Positions 21,250-33,446 of a stretch of 64,000 nucleotides of DNA are shown piece after piece. Numbering within the stretch: position 1 is the stretch's first letter; each line of letters begins with the position of its first letter. The stretch covers positions 24,234,886 through 24,298,885 of the forward strand of contig NC_086374.1 of NCBI RefSeq assembly GCF_036588685.1, read 5' to 3'. This DNA comes from Mytilus trossulus (lineage: Eukaryota; Mollusca; Bivalvia; Mytilida; Mytilidae). Position numbers and translations under genes: made by a program. Under the pieces are notes generated by a model that worked only from the letters and a program-made list of their open reading frames with translations, was not told the DNA's origin and did not search any database.

Positions 21250-21545
21250 AAATGCATTTTTTAAATAACATATGTAATTCTATCTATATAGAAGATGTTT
21301 TTTTTTACTCAAGTCAATCAACTAATGAGTGATAAATATTTAAAGGACTTATGACCTACAAAAAGTTGTGTTTTTTTTCAATGGGACAAAAGAACTGACA
21401 AAATATTAAATAAAAAGAACCATAAGAGAAAAATCTGTGGAAAAGATTCATTTACAGTTCTCAATAACAGACTCTGTTCAGCTTGTTTGTCCGTGCTTGG
21501 ACTGTTACCTTATTTAGAATATCACAATTTTAATGTAAAGTGTGC
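21250..21545. other. No recognisable gene
   Basis: AT-rich spacer between the transposon and the tandem array. Confidence 0.4.
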
Positions 21546-21549
21546 ATCG

Positions 21550-22624
21550 GCGGCGTAAATAATCTATTGTCATTCATCTGTACAATACAACGTTTGTTTT
21601 TTAGTCTGTATCGTTAGACAAACATAATCGCACTTTAGCTTGCTCTTATTATCAGAACAATAATAAAGTCAAAACTCAATACAGTTCCACAAGCGTAATA
21701 CAATTATTGTCAATTCACTTGTACAGTACTATGTTTGTTTTTGGGTCTGTATCGTTTGGCAAACATAATCGCACTTTGGTTTGCTTGTAATGTCGTTACA
21801 CCGACTACAGTCAAAATTATCTAATGTACCAGGATTATAATTTAGTACGCCAGACGCGCGTTTCGTCTACATAATACTCATCAGTGGCGCTCAAATCAAA
21901 ATATTTATAAAGCCAAACAAGTAAAAAGTTGAAGAGCATTGAGGATCCAAAATTCCAAAAAGTTGTGCCAAATACGGCTAAGGTAATCTTTGCCTGGGAT
22001 AAGAAAATCCTTAGTGTTTCGAAAATTCAAAGTTTTGTTCACAGGAAATTTAGAAAAAGGACCTCATTATTGATATTCATGTCAACACCATTGTGTTAAC
22101 TACTGGGCCGGTGATACCCTCGGGGACGAAACGTCCACCAGCAGTGGCATCGACCCAGTGGTGTAAAAGTTATCAAATGTACCAGGATTATAATTTAGTT
22201 CGCCAGACGCGCGTTTCGTCTACATAAGACTCATCAGTGACGCTCATATCAAAACATTTATAAAGCCAAACAAGTAAAAAGTTTAAGAGCATTGAGGATC
22301 CAAAATTCCAAAAAGTTGTGTCAAACCTTAACACAGTTCTACAGGCGTAAAGAATTTATTGTCAACTCACGTGGACAATACTATGTTATTTTGGGGGGTC
22401 TGTATAATTTGGCAAACATAATCGCACTTTGGTTTGCTTGTAATGTCAGAACCTTGAATACAGTCAAACCTTAAAACAGTTTTAAAGGTGTAACGAATTT
22501 ATTTTTAATTCACCTGTACACTATTACGTTTTTTTTTATTCTAAAATATTTGCAAATATTATTGCACTATTGGTTGCGTGTAACAATGTCAGAACACTCA
22601 TTTAGTCAAAGCTTATCACACTTC
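21550..22624 (+). repeat. Four-copy tandem repeat of about 140 bp, interrupted
   Basis: Monomers start near 21553, 21690, 22344 and 22487. Each has GGCGTAA, TTATTGTCAATTCAC, TGTTTGTTTTTGG, GGCAAACATAATCGCACTTT and GGTTTGCTTGTAA(T)GTCAGAAC. A dimeric dispersed repeat is inserted between monomers 2 and 3. Downstream gene units carry one monomer each (for example 26240-26900, itself split by an insertion). Confidence 0.8.
21815..22322 (+). mobile_element. Dimeric dispersed repeat (CAGACGCGCGTTTCGTCTAC family)
   Basis: Two head-to-tail monomers each begin TACCAGGATTATAATTTAGT and contain GCCAGACGCGCGTTTCGTCT. They are joined by a GATACCCTCGGGGACGAAAC / CCCAGTGGTGTAAA linker. The same dimer layout recurs at 58815-59458. 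I associate this repeat with Mytilus. It carries no coding capacity. Confidence 0.85.
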
Positions 22625-23387
22625 CGTGGTTATTTATTTTCAAAATAGTTTACATGGGATTTTCTTTTTTTGTTGTTTAGAGGAAATATACCTATATATT
22701 TCTAAAAACTGTTAATGTTACATAAACGCCCATTTTAAGTTTACTATTTAGCAATACAGATGACAAATGTGAAAAGACAAAAAAAGGAGTGGCATGTTTC
22801 ACTAACATGTGTCTTGATCTCTTTGACCACTCAGTATCTATAAATCACTATATTATAGCTCTAGGATTGGCGATGGAAATATTTGAGGATTGTCGACGAT
22901 GATCGGAGTTGAAATATAATTCGCAGCTGGATTAAACTTTTCTTTAAATGAATATTATCATTTTATTCTGTTAGCCACATCCAAACGCCTAAATATTCGT
23001 TAGAACCGTATGCCCATATATGTACGTGTGGTCAGTGCACAACTCAGATGACGCGAGTATGCCCACTCTGACATCAGACATTATTTCGATAAAATGTAAT
23101 GAATATTTAATTGATAAATAAACTTGTTTACCTGTTCAAATCATATTTAAATCTAACCTCCATCGGAGTTTTAAAATATATTGAGCCTGCATAATTTATT
23201 ACCCATCGGAAACTTCATCCTATTTATATATGTGAAATAAGAGTAACATACTCCACACATCGAACAATTTACGTATTGTGGTTTAAAGTTGTATAGTTTA
23301 TATAAAGAGAAATGATGAACTGTATCAGACAAGTCTTTTTCATCAAGCAAAACACAAGAGAAATTAAACTTGAAAAAAGTATATCTA
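22625..23387 (+). promoter_or_regulatory. Upstream region of TNF-like copy 1
   Basis: Homologous to the regions before copies 2-4. It includes the block CCCATATATGTACGTGTGGT, a CAGATGACGCGAGTA stretch (TGACGTGA, CRE-like, in copies 2-5) and the TATA box at 23299. Conservation across copies includes non-coding blocks, as expected of recent duplicates, so it does not by itself prove regulatory function. Confidence 0.5.
23299..23307 (+). promoter_or_regulatory. TATA box of TNF-like copy 1
   Basis: TATATAAAG, about 80 bp before the first ATG. It is kept at the same place in copies 2, 3 and 4. Confidence 0.7.
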
Positions 23388-24167
23388 ATGGCACCAATGA
23401 CAGATGAACAACGACCATTGGAGAAAATGATTGATGAACAACAAAAGTTTGAGATTATAGCAGAAACAAAAGGATCGTCAAATTCTATAAGTAATGAGAG
23501 AAATAACTATGACTGTCCAGTTTATATGGAAACAGTAAAGTTGACTGTCCGAAACAATTTAGCAGAAGAAACCCATTCTGAAAACAACAAAAGTGAAACT
23601 TCAAAAACTACGAATTGTTGTTTGAAATGGAAATATCATACTTCTATTATTTTAGTTCTGATATCTACAGCTTTAATAGCCACTTTGATTTGGGTTTTTA
23701 ATGAATCGGCGAGAAGATTATTAACGACTGTCAACGATACCGAAGAATCCGATTTTGTAGATTTTAGATTAGACACTACATACCATGGATCAACCAATTT
23801 ATCCTGGATATCAATGAAGAATGAACTTATAGACTATTCAAAGGACAATCATGAACTGACCGTTCAAAAACATGGAATTTACGTTATTATGTTATCATTA
23901 ATTCTTTATACAGATGTAGATATTCCAACAAATAATTTACAACAATCATTAGTTTGTATACATTATAATCGCCAAATGGAAGAACCAAGGGAGAAATGTA
24001 TACAGACAATTCTAACCTCAGGTAATAAAATCCCAATACAGGTGCAGGATGTTTGCAGACTTGCTGTTTCAGATAAAGTTTGGGTATCTGTGACGAACGC
24101 AGGTAATGCCAATAAGTTGTATCGCAGTAGAAGTTTGAACAGATTAACAGTTTTAAAACTAAAATAA
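23388..24167 (+). CDS. TNF-ligand-like type II membrane protein, copy 1
   Basis: Intronless, 259 aa. An N-terminal cytoplasmic part of about 84 residues is followed by one membrane span (SIILVLISTALIATLIWVF) after a basic KWKYH and a CC pair that could be palmitoylated. Then come a short stalk with N-glycosylation sites (NES, NDT) and an ectodomain of about 135 residues. The stretch LTVQKHGIYVIMLSLIL fits the TNF-family signature (L-x-[LIVM]-x(3)-G-[LIVMF]-Y...) at all but one position. An upstream LSW and a terminal RLAVSDKVWVSV match the first and last strands of the TNF jelly-roll. No furin RXXR site is seen. A C1q-like ectodomain is the alternative, but type II topology favours TNF. In-frame TTG at 23370 is not a credible start; ATG 23388 (MAPMTDEQ) is used. 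Confidence 0.8.
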   Translation: MAPMTDEQRPLEKMIDEQQKFEIIAETKGSSNSISNERNNYDCPVYMETVKLTVRNNLAEETHSENNKSETSKTTNCCLKWKYHTSIILVLISTALIATLIWVFNESARRLLTTVNDTEESDFVDFRLDTTYHGSTNLSWISMKNELIDYSKDNHELTVQKHGIYVIMLSLILYTDVDIPTNNLQQSLVCIHYNRQMEEPREKCIQTILTSGNKIPIQVQDVCRLAVSDKVWVSVTNAGNANKLYRSRSLNRLTVLKLK

Positions 24168-26280
24168 GTAATACAAATTGTACATAATAGTTGATTAAAT
24201 GATTGAAAATGCAAGTTATCTATTTCTGTTCATGTTAATGTCTTTAAAATTATGTATGTATTTTACCACAAAGGGTAATTACAAATTTTTGTAATTTTCT
24301 GTCGATAAATAGACTCTCGAAAGTTGTTGTTGAAATTCAGTTCGTAGATAAAACCGATTTACTTCTCTGTCATCTTTACTACCGCATGTTGTCATAAATG
24401 ACCGTTAAGCAAATATCAACCAATTACTTAATCCTAATTGAACGATCAGCTTTGACTGATTTTTTTTATATAAATACTAATCAGTATATTTCATTCCTCA
24501 CAAAGTTGTTGTTTACAATTTGTACGAAGTCCATTGGCTTTTAGAACGAAAAGACCTTTTTTTTATTTGTTAATTACCCCTGTATCATAAGGAAATGTTT
24601 ATCGTATTTCTTTGAGATAAACATTTTTTTATGGCCAGCAAATTGTACATTTGTTAACAGAATCACCTTTGTGTTATTATTGTCTTCTCATTTTTTATTC
24701 TAAGGTTGATAATTTGAATGAATTGTTTCATATCCAATTGTTTGACTTTCATGACAAAAGTTAGTCTTATAATAAGATCCATTTACTGTCCGTTATCCAC
24801 AGAACAGCCATTATAATGTCTGTAGTATTATCGTTAAAATTGATGTACAATTAGCAAACTATCGATCATTATTTTTTGTAAAGAGTCCTTTGAAAGAATA
24901 GTTTGATCCTGAAAAGTCCAAAAACTCCACCAAAAAAATTGGTCCACTGAATTAATCTATCAGTAAGTTGTTGGTCACACCGAGTACTCAATTTGCATGG
25001 TTTTCTTTTGCTATACAATCTTTAATTTTGTTTTTCTGTTTAATTATGATGTTTATGGTGTTAATGATATTCAGTAAAAAGTATTACTAAGGTTTCATAA
25101 ACAAAGGCAACAGTAGTATACCGCTGTTCAAAACTCATAAATCCATGGACACAAAACAAAATCTGGGTAACATACTAAAACTGAGGGAAACGCAAAAAAT
25201 TAAAATGTAACACTTTTAAGCTTTTTTTTTGCTGCGATATTGTTTTAAGGGAAGAGTTGAAATCTTTCAAAATAGTTTTGAGGATAAATATGGATAACTT
25301 ATAGTTTTTAACAGTTTTTATTATGACCGGATTGTAGTTTTATCTTTTTCCTTCTTTCCTTTTATACACAAGTGGTTAGAAAAAAGGGGAAAACATCAAC
25401 AACAACAGCACAACTGTCCAGTGTAAGAGGATGTGAGCGTTTACAGACATGGCAAACCTCGTCACTTTCGTCTGTGCCAGTAACAAGTTAAAACCCTTTA
25501 TTCAAGTGTTTGTCGCTGGTAGCTTTTATTCTTAAAGATAGAATAATGCATTCGTAATAAAAAGAAGTATGTCATCATTCACAATTAAATAGCCAACCAA
25601 ATTTTGTAAATACACTGTCTTATCTATTTTCTGCAATGGCAAGTCAAACTATCATATTTTGATTCCTATAATTATGTTGCTCTTTTAAAGCAGAAACTCT
25701 CGTGTTTCTGTGTTTTTCAGAATGTATTATTAATCAGGATATCAATTAACTAATTTACCATGTTATATTTATGAAACTAACGGCAGCTCCATTGAGAAAT
25801 TAGAATATTTACGTTTTTCTGAATAATCGATCACAAAGTATGTAATTTTGACGACTGGCGGCATATACATTATTGATGTTTTTTTCTGTAACTATTAGAT
25901 TCAATATAAAAACCACTTGCAAAACGTGTATTGTCTTCTATCAAATACAAAACACCCAACTTTATAATTTTAATTTGTGTAAAAATGGTTTAATTATATT
26001 ATGAAATACTTTCTGAACAAAAACACTGCTTTGTCCACAGAACAATACAGCTGTGGTTATAATAATTTATTATGCCAATTCTAATTTTGGAGACTGGAAC
26101 ACGAGTCCTTATATGAATTATATTTTACATTTTATAGTGTCCTTTTCATTTGTATATTTTTAACCTTTATTGTTTAGTCAATATTTGGTAACATCCATTC
26201 CTGTTGACATGTTTCGGTATATACGCTTAACACAGCTCCACAGACGTAATGAATTATTGTCAATTCACGTGTACAACGCT
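24168..26280 (+). other. Conserved 3' flank of copy 1
   Basis: No gene. Homologous to 30569-32736, 36406-38382 and 42577-44175. It contains an insertion of a small dispersed repeat at about 25105-25200 (GGCAACAGTAGTATACCGCT) that copy 2 also has and copy 3 lacks. Confidence 0.7.
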
Positions 26281-26806
26281 ACAATAAATTGAAAATGGAA
26301 ATGGGGAATGTTCAAAAAGACAACAACCCGACCATAGAACAGACAACAACAGAAGGTCACCAACAGGTCTTCAATGAAGCGAGAAATTTACGCCCTGGAG
26401 GCGTCCTTCAGTTAGCCCCTAAATTAATATATATACTAGTTCAGTGATAAGGAACGTCAAACTACATTCTAAATTATACACAAGACACTAAAAATAAAAA
26501 TAATACAAGACTAACAAAGGCTCCTGACTTGGGACAGGCGCAAACCTGTGTGTATGAGATCTCAACCTTCCCCCTATGCCTCTAGCTAATGCAGAAAAGT
26601 AAGCGCATAACAATACGCACATTAAAATTCAGTTCGAGAGACGTCCGAGTCCGATGCCAGAAGATGTAACAAAAGAAAATAAACAAAATGACAATAATAC
26701 ACAAATAACAACAGACTTCTAGCAGTTTACTGACATGCCAGCTCCAGACCTCAATTAACCTGATTGAAAGATTATGTCTTCATCATGTGAATATTAGGCA
26801 TCAGGT
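26281..26806 (+). mobile_element. About 525-bp dispersed repeat inserted in the unit
   Basis: Begins near GAAAATGGAAATGGGGAATG and ends near a TATTAGGCATCAGG stretch. It splits the 140-bp monomer: GTACAACGCTAC stands before it and TACGTTTG after it, so TAC could be a 3-bp target duplication. Also present at 32737-33285 and 38383-38895; truncated at 44180. Confidence 0.75.
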
Positions 26807-27221
26807 ACGTTTGTTTTGGGGTCTCTATCATTTGGTAAGTATAATCGCAATTTGGTTTGCTTGTACCAATATGTCAGAACACTCACAAAGTCAAAGCTTA
26901 TCACACTTCCATGGTTATTTTTTTTCAAAATAGTTTATTTCCTTTCTCTGTTGCTCAAAAGAAACTATACCTACTTCTAAAAACTGTTATTGAAACATAA
27001 GCTCTCATTTAACGTTTAACATTAACAATACAGATAATAAATATGACAAGATAAAAAAGGAGTGACATGTAACCTGTTTCTTTATACCTTTGACCACTCA
27101 ATATCTATATCCCACCATAAAGCTCTAGGATTAGCGATAGTGATGTTTGAGGATTGGCGGCGGTGATCTAAGTCGAAATATATTTCGCAACTGGATTTAA
27201 CTTTTCGTTTAATGAATATTT

Positions 27222-29325
27222 AGGGCTTTCCACCTTTCCGTGGAAAGGCCTATTGGTTTTTTCTCTGATTATTAGGTCTTTCTACTTTTCGTGGAAAGAC
27301 CTTTTGTTTTTCTTCTGATTATTTTCTTTTTTCATCTGTCGTTTGAGATGTTTTTTTGTTTTACAAAATATCGAATGGATTTTTGCCTGACGATGTTGTA
27401 CAGTAATGGGGGTTTCAAAACTCACCCTGTGTGACCAAACAATTATTCGTATTGGAGTTACCTCCCTGCGTCCCCTTTTTCTTTTTATTGCTATATTTCT
27501 AAAACCGTAAAAGATTTGAACAAACTTGTTTGTCTACTCTTAGGAATGATTTTGTCAATTTTCACCGTAGTGATCGAATGACATCTTATGGGAGTTATTC
27601 CCCTTTGAAAATTTAAGATAGGCGATATGTTGACTACTTTCACACATTTTATGTCATAGAGGCTTAAAGACTTTTGATATAAAGTCGTTGGTCCATTTGG
27701 CGGAAATTGAGGTCAAAGTCAAAGATCAAGGTCATGTTCTAAATTTTGAAGTTTGCTTGTTATCTTTATTCAAAAGAAACCGTAACAGTCAATGATATGA
27801 TGTGTTTTCCAAATAACTGTTTACGATCAGGCGCAACTTCAACCCATTTAAGTTGAATTGTTTGGTCAACTGTTATATGAGTTTTCTCCCCGTTTGTATT
27901 TGAAATCGGTATTACTCCACAACCATACAAGTGGTTAACCTATTACCTTGAAATTTAGGTCAAGGTTAAAGGTCAATTGGACGTACTAGATTTTGACCTG
28001 TGATAAAAATTCTTTCCATGTCATTATAAAATAATTCAGTCTTCTGCATATACATGTACCTATTTATATGATTTTTTTTATATCGATTTGACGTACCAAA
28101 TTACATCTACAATGAGTGACTTTTTCTAACATAGTTTTTTAAATTTCATTCTAATTATCGAGGTGGAAAGACCATCAATTGTTCTGTGAAGAATTTTGTT
28201 TTAATTTTTTTCTTCTTCCGCCTAATTTCTTTCTTGCGGTTTAAAAATGTTTCAAAAGATGTGTCTTAGTTTTTTGGTTTATGATATCATAGTCTAAACG
28301 ATTTGAAACTGACCCTGTTTGACCGAACACTTTTCTTTGTAAGAGTTATCTTCCCAAACACTGTTTTTCTAGTTATGAGATCTCCTCCGCAACCGTAAAA
28401 GAATGCGACAAATTTATTTTTTCAAATTGCTCCTTATATCCTCCGGATGTTAGGTTTCATTTTGACCGAAGCTTTACGAAGACTCCATATGAGAGTTATT
28501 TACCCTTTTATATTTGATATAAGTGAAATGTATTTCCAACTAAAAAAAACATACGTGATAGAGGCCTAGGGTCTTTTGATTTGAGGTCCTAGGTCCCAAA
28601 AAATAAAAATTAATTAAGGTCAAAGGTCAAAATTTGGATTTTGGCTTGTTATCTATAATTTTCAGAAATCATATAAGATATCGACAAAATATTTTCACAC
28701 AATTGTGAGTTACGACATTTTGTAACACGTAAATTTTAGTGAAAAGGGTATGTAAACATTTGATGCAAGTTTTCCCCCTTTTATATCTTATATTAGTTGT
28801 ATGGATATATAACTCTTTAGCAAAATAAAGTAGAGGCATAGAGTCTTTTGATTTTGAGGTCCTTGGTTGCTGACCTTGAAATTGAGCTCAAGGTCATAGG
28901 TAAAATAAAGTAACGTTTTAAATTTTGACCTTTGCTTTTACCACATATGTATAGATGATATAGACATTATACTTTTTGCAAAAGGTTGGAAGCAATGTGA
29001 CCTTAAAAAGCCAACGGAAGTGACCTTTTGTTCACCGGAAGTAGCTATTTTTTTTTATAAATTAATGTAAAAGTACCTAGAACTATATATTTTTGGAATC
29101 AGTGTCAATTAAACTATCAAACTTTACCGGAAAAAACATCGTTTGAACCAGAAGTAAATGATTTAATCCCTTATCTATATCTTTTCGCATAAAACCATAC
29201 ATTTTTGGAATCAGCGTATATTAAGCTGTTATTTGAGGCTGAAATGACATTTGAAACCAATTTTTAATATTTTCATATCAAAATAGATCCTTATGGATGG
29301 AAAGACCTTCAATTGTTCTCTTAAC
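27222..29325 (+). mobile_element. 2.1-kb hairpin-headed element, copy A
   Basis: Starts with two consecutive hairpins (GGGCTTTCCACC...CGTGGAAAGGCC at 27223-27250 and GGTCTTTCTAC...GTGGAAAGACC at 27275-27302). It ends ATGGAAAGACCTTCAATTGT. A similar GTGGAAAGACCATCAATTGT near 28162 divides it into two related halves, so it is an internal tandem duplication. GAGGTCAAAGTCAAAGATCA-like motifs recur. No coding capacity was seen. It is absent from the equivalent site before copies 1 and 3 and from the fifth unit. Confidence 0.75.
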
Positions 29326-29689
29326 TATTGGTTGTTTATATAATTTTAAAGCCACTTTCAAAACGTCTTAACATTTTTTAGAACTGTATGCCCATATATG
29401 TACGTGTGGTCAGTGGATAGCTCAGATGACGTGAGTATTAGACCCACTCAGGCAATATACTCTATTATGCTAAAATGTAATGAATATTTAATTGATAAAT
29501 TAACGTGTTTACCTGTTCCAATCATATTTAGATGTATTAAATCTAACTGCTATCGGAGTTTTAAAATATATTGAGTCTGCATAATTTATAACCCATTGGA
29601 TACTACATCCTATTTTTATAGTTGAAATAAGAATAACATACTCAACACATCGACGACATTTGCGCATTGTAGCTTAAAGTTGTATAGTT

Positions 29690-29698
29690 TATATAAAG
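29690..29698 (+). promoter_or_regulatory. TATA box of TNF-like copy 2
   Basis: TATATAAAG at the same relative place as in the other copies. Confidence 0.7.
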
Positions 29699-29791
29699 AG
29701 AAATGATGAACTTTATCAGACAAGTCTTTTCCAACAAGCAAAACACATGGGACATTGAATTTGAAAGACAAAAGTATATTTAGTGGCACCA

Positions 29792-30568
29792 ATGACAGAT
29801 GAACAACGAAAATTTGAGAAAATGATTGTTGATCAGCAAAAGTTTGAGATTATAGCAGAGACAAAAGGATTGTCAAATTCTGTGAGTAGTGAGAGAAATA
29901 ACTTTGACTGTCCAGTTTATATGGAAACAGTAGAATTGACTGTCAAAAATAATTTAGCAAAGGAAACCCATTCTGAAAAACAGAAAACTGAAACTTCAAA
30001 AACTACGAATTGTTGTTCTAAATGGAAATATCATACTTCTATTATTTTAGTTCTGATATCTACAGCTGTAGTAGCCACTTTGATTTGGGTTTTTAATGAA
30101 TCGGCGAGCAGATTATTAGCGACTGTCAACGATACCGACGAATCCGATTTTGTAGATTTTAGATTGGACACTACATACCATGGATCTACCAATTTATCCT
30201 GGATATCAATGAAAAATGAACTTATAGACTATTCAAAGACAAAGGACCATCATGAACTGACCGTTCAAAAACATGGAATTTACGTTATTATGTTATCATT
30301 AATTCTTTATACAGATGTAGATATCCCTACACATAATTTACAACAATCATTAGTGTGCATACATTATAATCGCCAAATGGAAGAACCAAGGGAGAAATGT
30401 ATACAGACAATTCTAACCTCAGGTAATAAAATCCCAATATAGGTGCAGGATGTTTGCAGGCTTGCTGTTTCCGATAAAGTTTGGATATCTGTGACGAACG
30501 CAGCTAATGCGAAAAAGTTGTATCGCAGTAGAAGTTTGAACAGATTAGCAGTTTTAAAACTAAAATGA
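29792..30568 (+). pseudogene. TNF-ligand-like copy 2, truncated by a nonsense mutation
   Basis: Same architecture as copy 1 but ending at TAG 30440-30442, where all other complete copies have CAG (Gln). The predicted product is 216 aa and lacks the last 42 residues, including the RLAVSDKVW region that forms the final ectodomain strands. Downstream, the frame stays open and conserved to TGA at 30566-30568. The mutation is therefore recent, or the gene was reading-intact until lately. The first ATG of copies 1 and 3 is GTG here, so initiation would use ATG 29792 (MTDEQ). A two-codon insertion (Thr-Lys) precedes DHHELTV. It could still make a membrane protein without a complete ectodomain. Confidence 0.8.
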
Positions 30569-32736
30569 TACAAATTGTACATAATAGTTGATTAAATGAT
30601 TGAGAACGCAAGTTATCTATTTCTGTTCATGTTAATGTTTTTAAAATTATGTATGTATTTTACCACAAAGGGTAATTACAAATTTTGTAATTTGATGTCG
30701 ATAAATAGACTCTCGAAAGTTAAACTTCGTTGTTGTTGAAATTCAGTTCGTATATAAAACTGATTGACTTCTCTGTCATCTTAAAATACCACATGTTGTC
30801 ATAAATGACCGTTAAGAAAATATCAACCAATTTGTTAATCCTAATGGAAGGATCAGCCTTGACTGATTTATTTATAAATATGCTAATCAATATATTTCAT
30901 TCCTCACAAAGTTGTTGTTTACAATTTGTACGAAGTCCATTGGCTTTTCGAACGAAAAGACTTGTTTTATTTTTAATTGTTAATTACCCCTGTATCATAA
31001 AGAAATGTTTTTCGTATTTTAATCAGATAATTTTTTTTTTATGGCCAGCAAATTGTTCTTTTGTTAACAGAATCACCTTTGTGTTATTATTGTCTTTTCA
31101 TTTTCGATTCTAAGGTTGACAAAACGAATGAACTGTTTCATAACCAATTTATCAAATTTCATGACAAAAGTCTTATGGTAAGATCCATTTACTATCCGTT
31201 ATCCACAGAACAGCCCGTATAATGTCTGTAGTATTATCGTTAAAATTGATGTACAATTAGCAAACTATCGATCATTATTTTTTGTAAAGAGTCCTTTGAA
31301 AGAATAGTTTGATCCTGAAAAGTCCCAAAACTCCACCAAAAAAATTGGTCCACTGAATTAATCTATCAGTTAGTTGTCCGTCACACCGAGTACTCAATTT
31401 ACATGTTTTTTGTTGCTATATGCTATATAGTCTTAAATTTTGTTTTCCTGTTTAAGTATGATGTTTTTGGTGTTAATGATATTCAGTAATAAGTATGACT
31501 GATGTTTCATAAACAAAGGCAACAGTAGTATACCGCTGTTCAAAACTCATAAATCCATGGACAAAAAACAAAATCGGGGTAACATACTAAAATCGAGGGA
31601 AACGCATTTAATATAAGAGGAGAGCAACGACACAAAATTAAAATGTAATACTTTTAAGCTTTTATTTTTGCTGCGATATTGTTTTAAGGGAAGGGTTGAG
31701 ATCTTTCAAAATATTTAGAGGATAAATATGGATAACATATAGTTTTTAACAGTTTTTATTATGACCGGATTGCAGTTTTACTGTTTTCCTTCTTTCCTTT
31801 TATACACAAGTGGTTAGAAAGAAGGGAAAAATATTAACCACAAAAATACCACTGTCCAGTGTATGAGGATGTTAAGCGTTTACAGACATGCGAAACCTCG
31901 TCACTTTCGTCTGTTCCAGTAACAAGCAAAAACCCTATATTCGAGTGTTTGTCGCTGCTTGGTAGCTTTTATTTTTAAAGATAGAATAATGCATTCGTAA
32001 TGAAAATAAGTGTGTCGTAATTCACTGTTAAATAGCCAAACAAATTTTGTAAATACACTGTCTTATCTATTTTCTGCAATGGCAAGTCAAACTATCATGT
32101 TTTAATTCCCATTTTGCTCTTTTAAAGTATGAAGATGATTTCTCCAGCAGAAACTCTCGTGTTAGTGTGTTTTTCAGAATGTATTATTAATCAGTAGATC
32201 AATAAACTAATTTACTATGTTATAAATAGTTAAACTAACGGCAGCTCCATTGAAAATTAGAATATTTAAGTTTTTATGAATAATCGATCACAAAGTATGT
32301 AATTTTGACGACAGGCGGCATAAAAATTATTGATGTTTTTTTTATAACTATTTGATTTAATATAAAAACCACTTGCAAAAAAACTATTTTATCAAGTACA
32401 AAACACCCAACTTTATAATTTTAATTTGGGTAAAAATGGTTTTATAATATTATGTAATACTTTCTTAAGGAAAATTTAGAACAAAAACACTGCTTTGTCC
32501 ACAGAACAATACAGCTGTGGTTATTACAATTAATATTTCCAATTCTAATTTTGGAGACTTATGTGAATTATATTTTACATGTTATAGTGTTTTTTTCATT
32601 TGTTTATTTTTAACCTTTATTGTTTAGTCAATATTTGGTAACATCCACTCCTGTTAATATGTCGCGGTATATACACTTAACACAGCTCCACATACGTAAT
32701 GAATTTATTGTCAATTCACGTGTTCAACACTACATA
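30569..32736 (+). other. 3' flank of copy 2
   Basis: Homologue of 24168-26280. The open frame of 102 codons at 30805-31113 lies in this non-coding flank and is not preserved in the other units. A small dispersed repeat occupies about 31517-31625. Confidence 0.7.
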
Positions 32737-33285
32737 AAATTGAGAATGGAAATGTGGAATGTTCAAAGTGACAACAACCCGACCATAGAACAGACAACAG
32801 CAGGAGGTCACCAACAGGTTTTCAATGCAGTGAGAAATTCCCGCAACCGGAGGCGTCCTTCAGTTGGCCCCCACACAAATATATATACTAGTTCAGTGAT
32901 AATGGACGTCATATTCAACTCTAAATTATACACAAGAAACTAAACATAAAAATAATACAAGACTAACAAAGGCCAGAGGCTCCTCACTTGGGACAGGCGC
33001 AAAAATGCGTCGGTGTTTAACATGTTTATGATATCTCAACCTTCACCCTATGCCTCAAGCTGAGGTAGAAAAGTAAACGCATAACAATACTCACAATAAA
33101 ATTCAGTTCAAGAGATGTCCAAGTCCGTTGTCAGAAGATGTAACAAAAGAGAAAAAAAAACAAAATGACAATAATACATTATTAACAATAGACTACTAGC
33201 AGTTAACTGATATACCAGATCAACCCCTCAAATAAAGTGATTGAAACATTATGTCTTCATGATATGAATATCAGGCATCATGTAC
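32737..33285 (+). mobile_element. GAGAATGGAAATG dispersed repeat, unit 2 copy
   Basis: Homologue of 26281-26806, more diverged from it than the unit 3 copy. The overlapping 107-codon frame is not conserved. Confidence 0.75.
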
Positions 33286-33446
33286 GTTTGTTTTTTAGGG
33301 ATCTGTATTATTTGGCAAGTATAATCGTAATCGGTTTGCTTGTAACACTATGTCAGAACACTCATAAAGTCAAAGCTTATCACACTTCCATGGTTATTTT
33401 TCAAAATAGTTAACATGTGATTTCCTTTCTCTGTTGCTCAAAAGAA

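Noticed and set aside
23370..23387. Upstream TTG start for TNF-like copy 1
   Set aside because: Eukaryotic initiation at TTG is unlikely, and ATG 23388 is conserved in copy 3.
22860..23387. NF-kB sites in the TNF-like promoters
   Set aside because: I looked for GGGRNNYYCC-type sites and found none that was convincing and conserved in all copies.
23388..24167. C1q-domain protein instead of TNF-like
   Set aside because: C1q-type proteins are abundant in mussels and have a similar G-x-Y strand, but the type II membrane topology and the better signature fit favour TNF. Kept as the main alternative.
23963..24214. Minus-strand frame overlapping TNF-like copy 1 (and equivalents in copies 2-4)
   Set aside because: Shadow of the plus-strand coding sequence; it recurs only because the copies are similar.
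30805..31113. 102-codon frame after TNF-like copy 2
   Set aside because: It lies in the conserved 3' flank but is not open in the other units.
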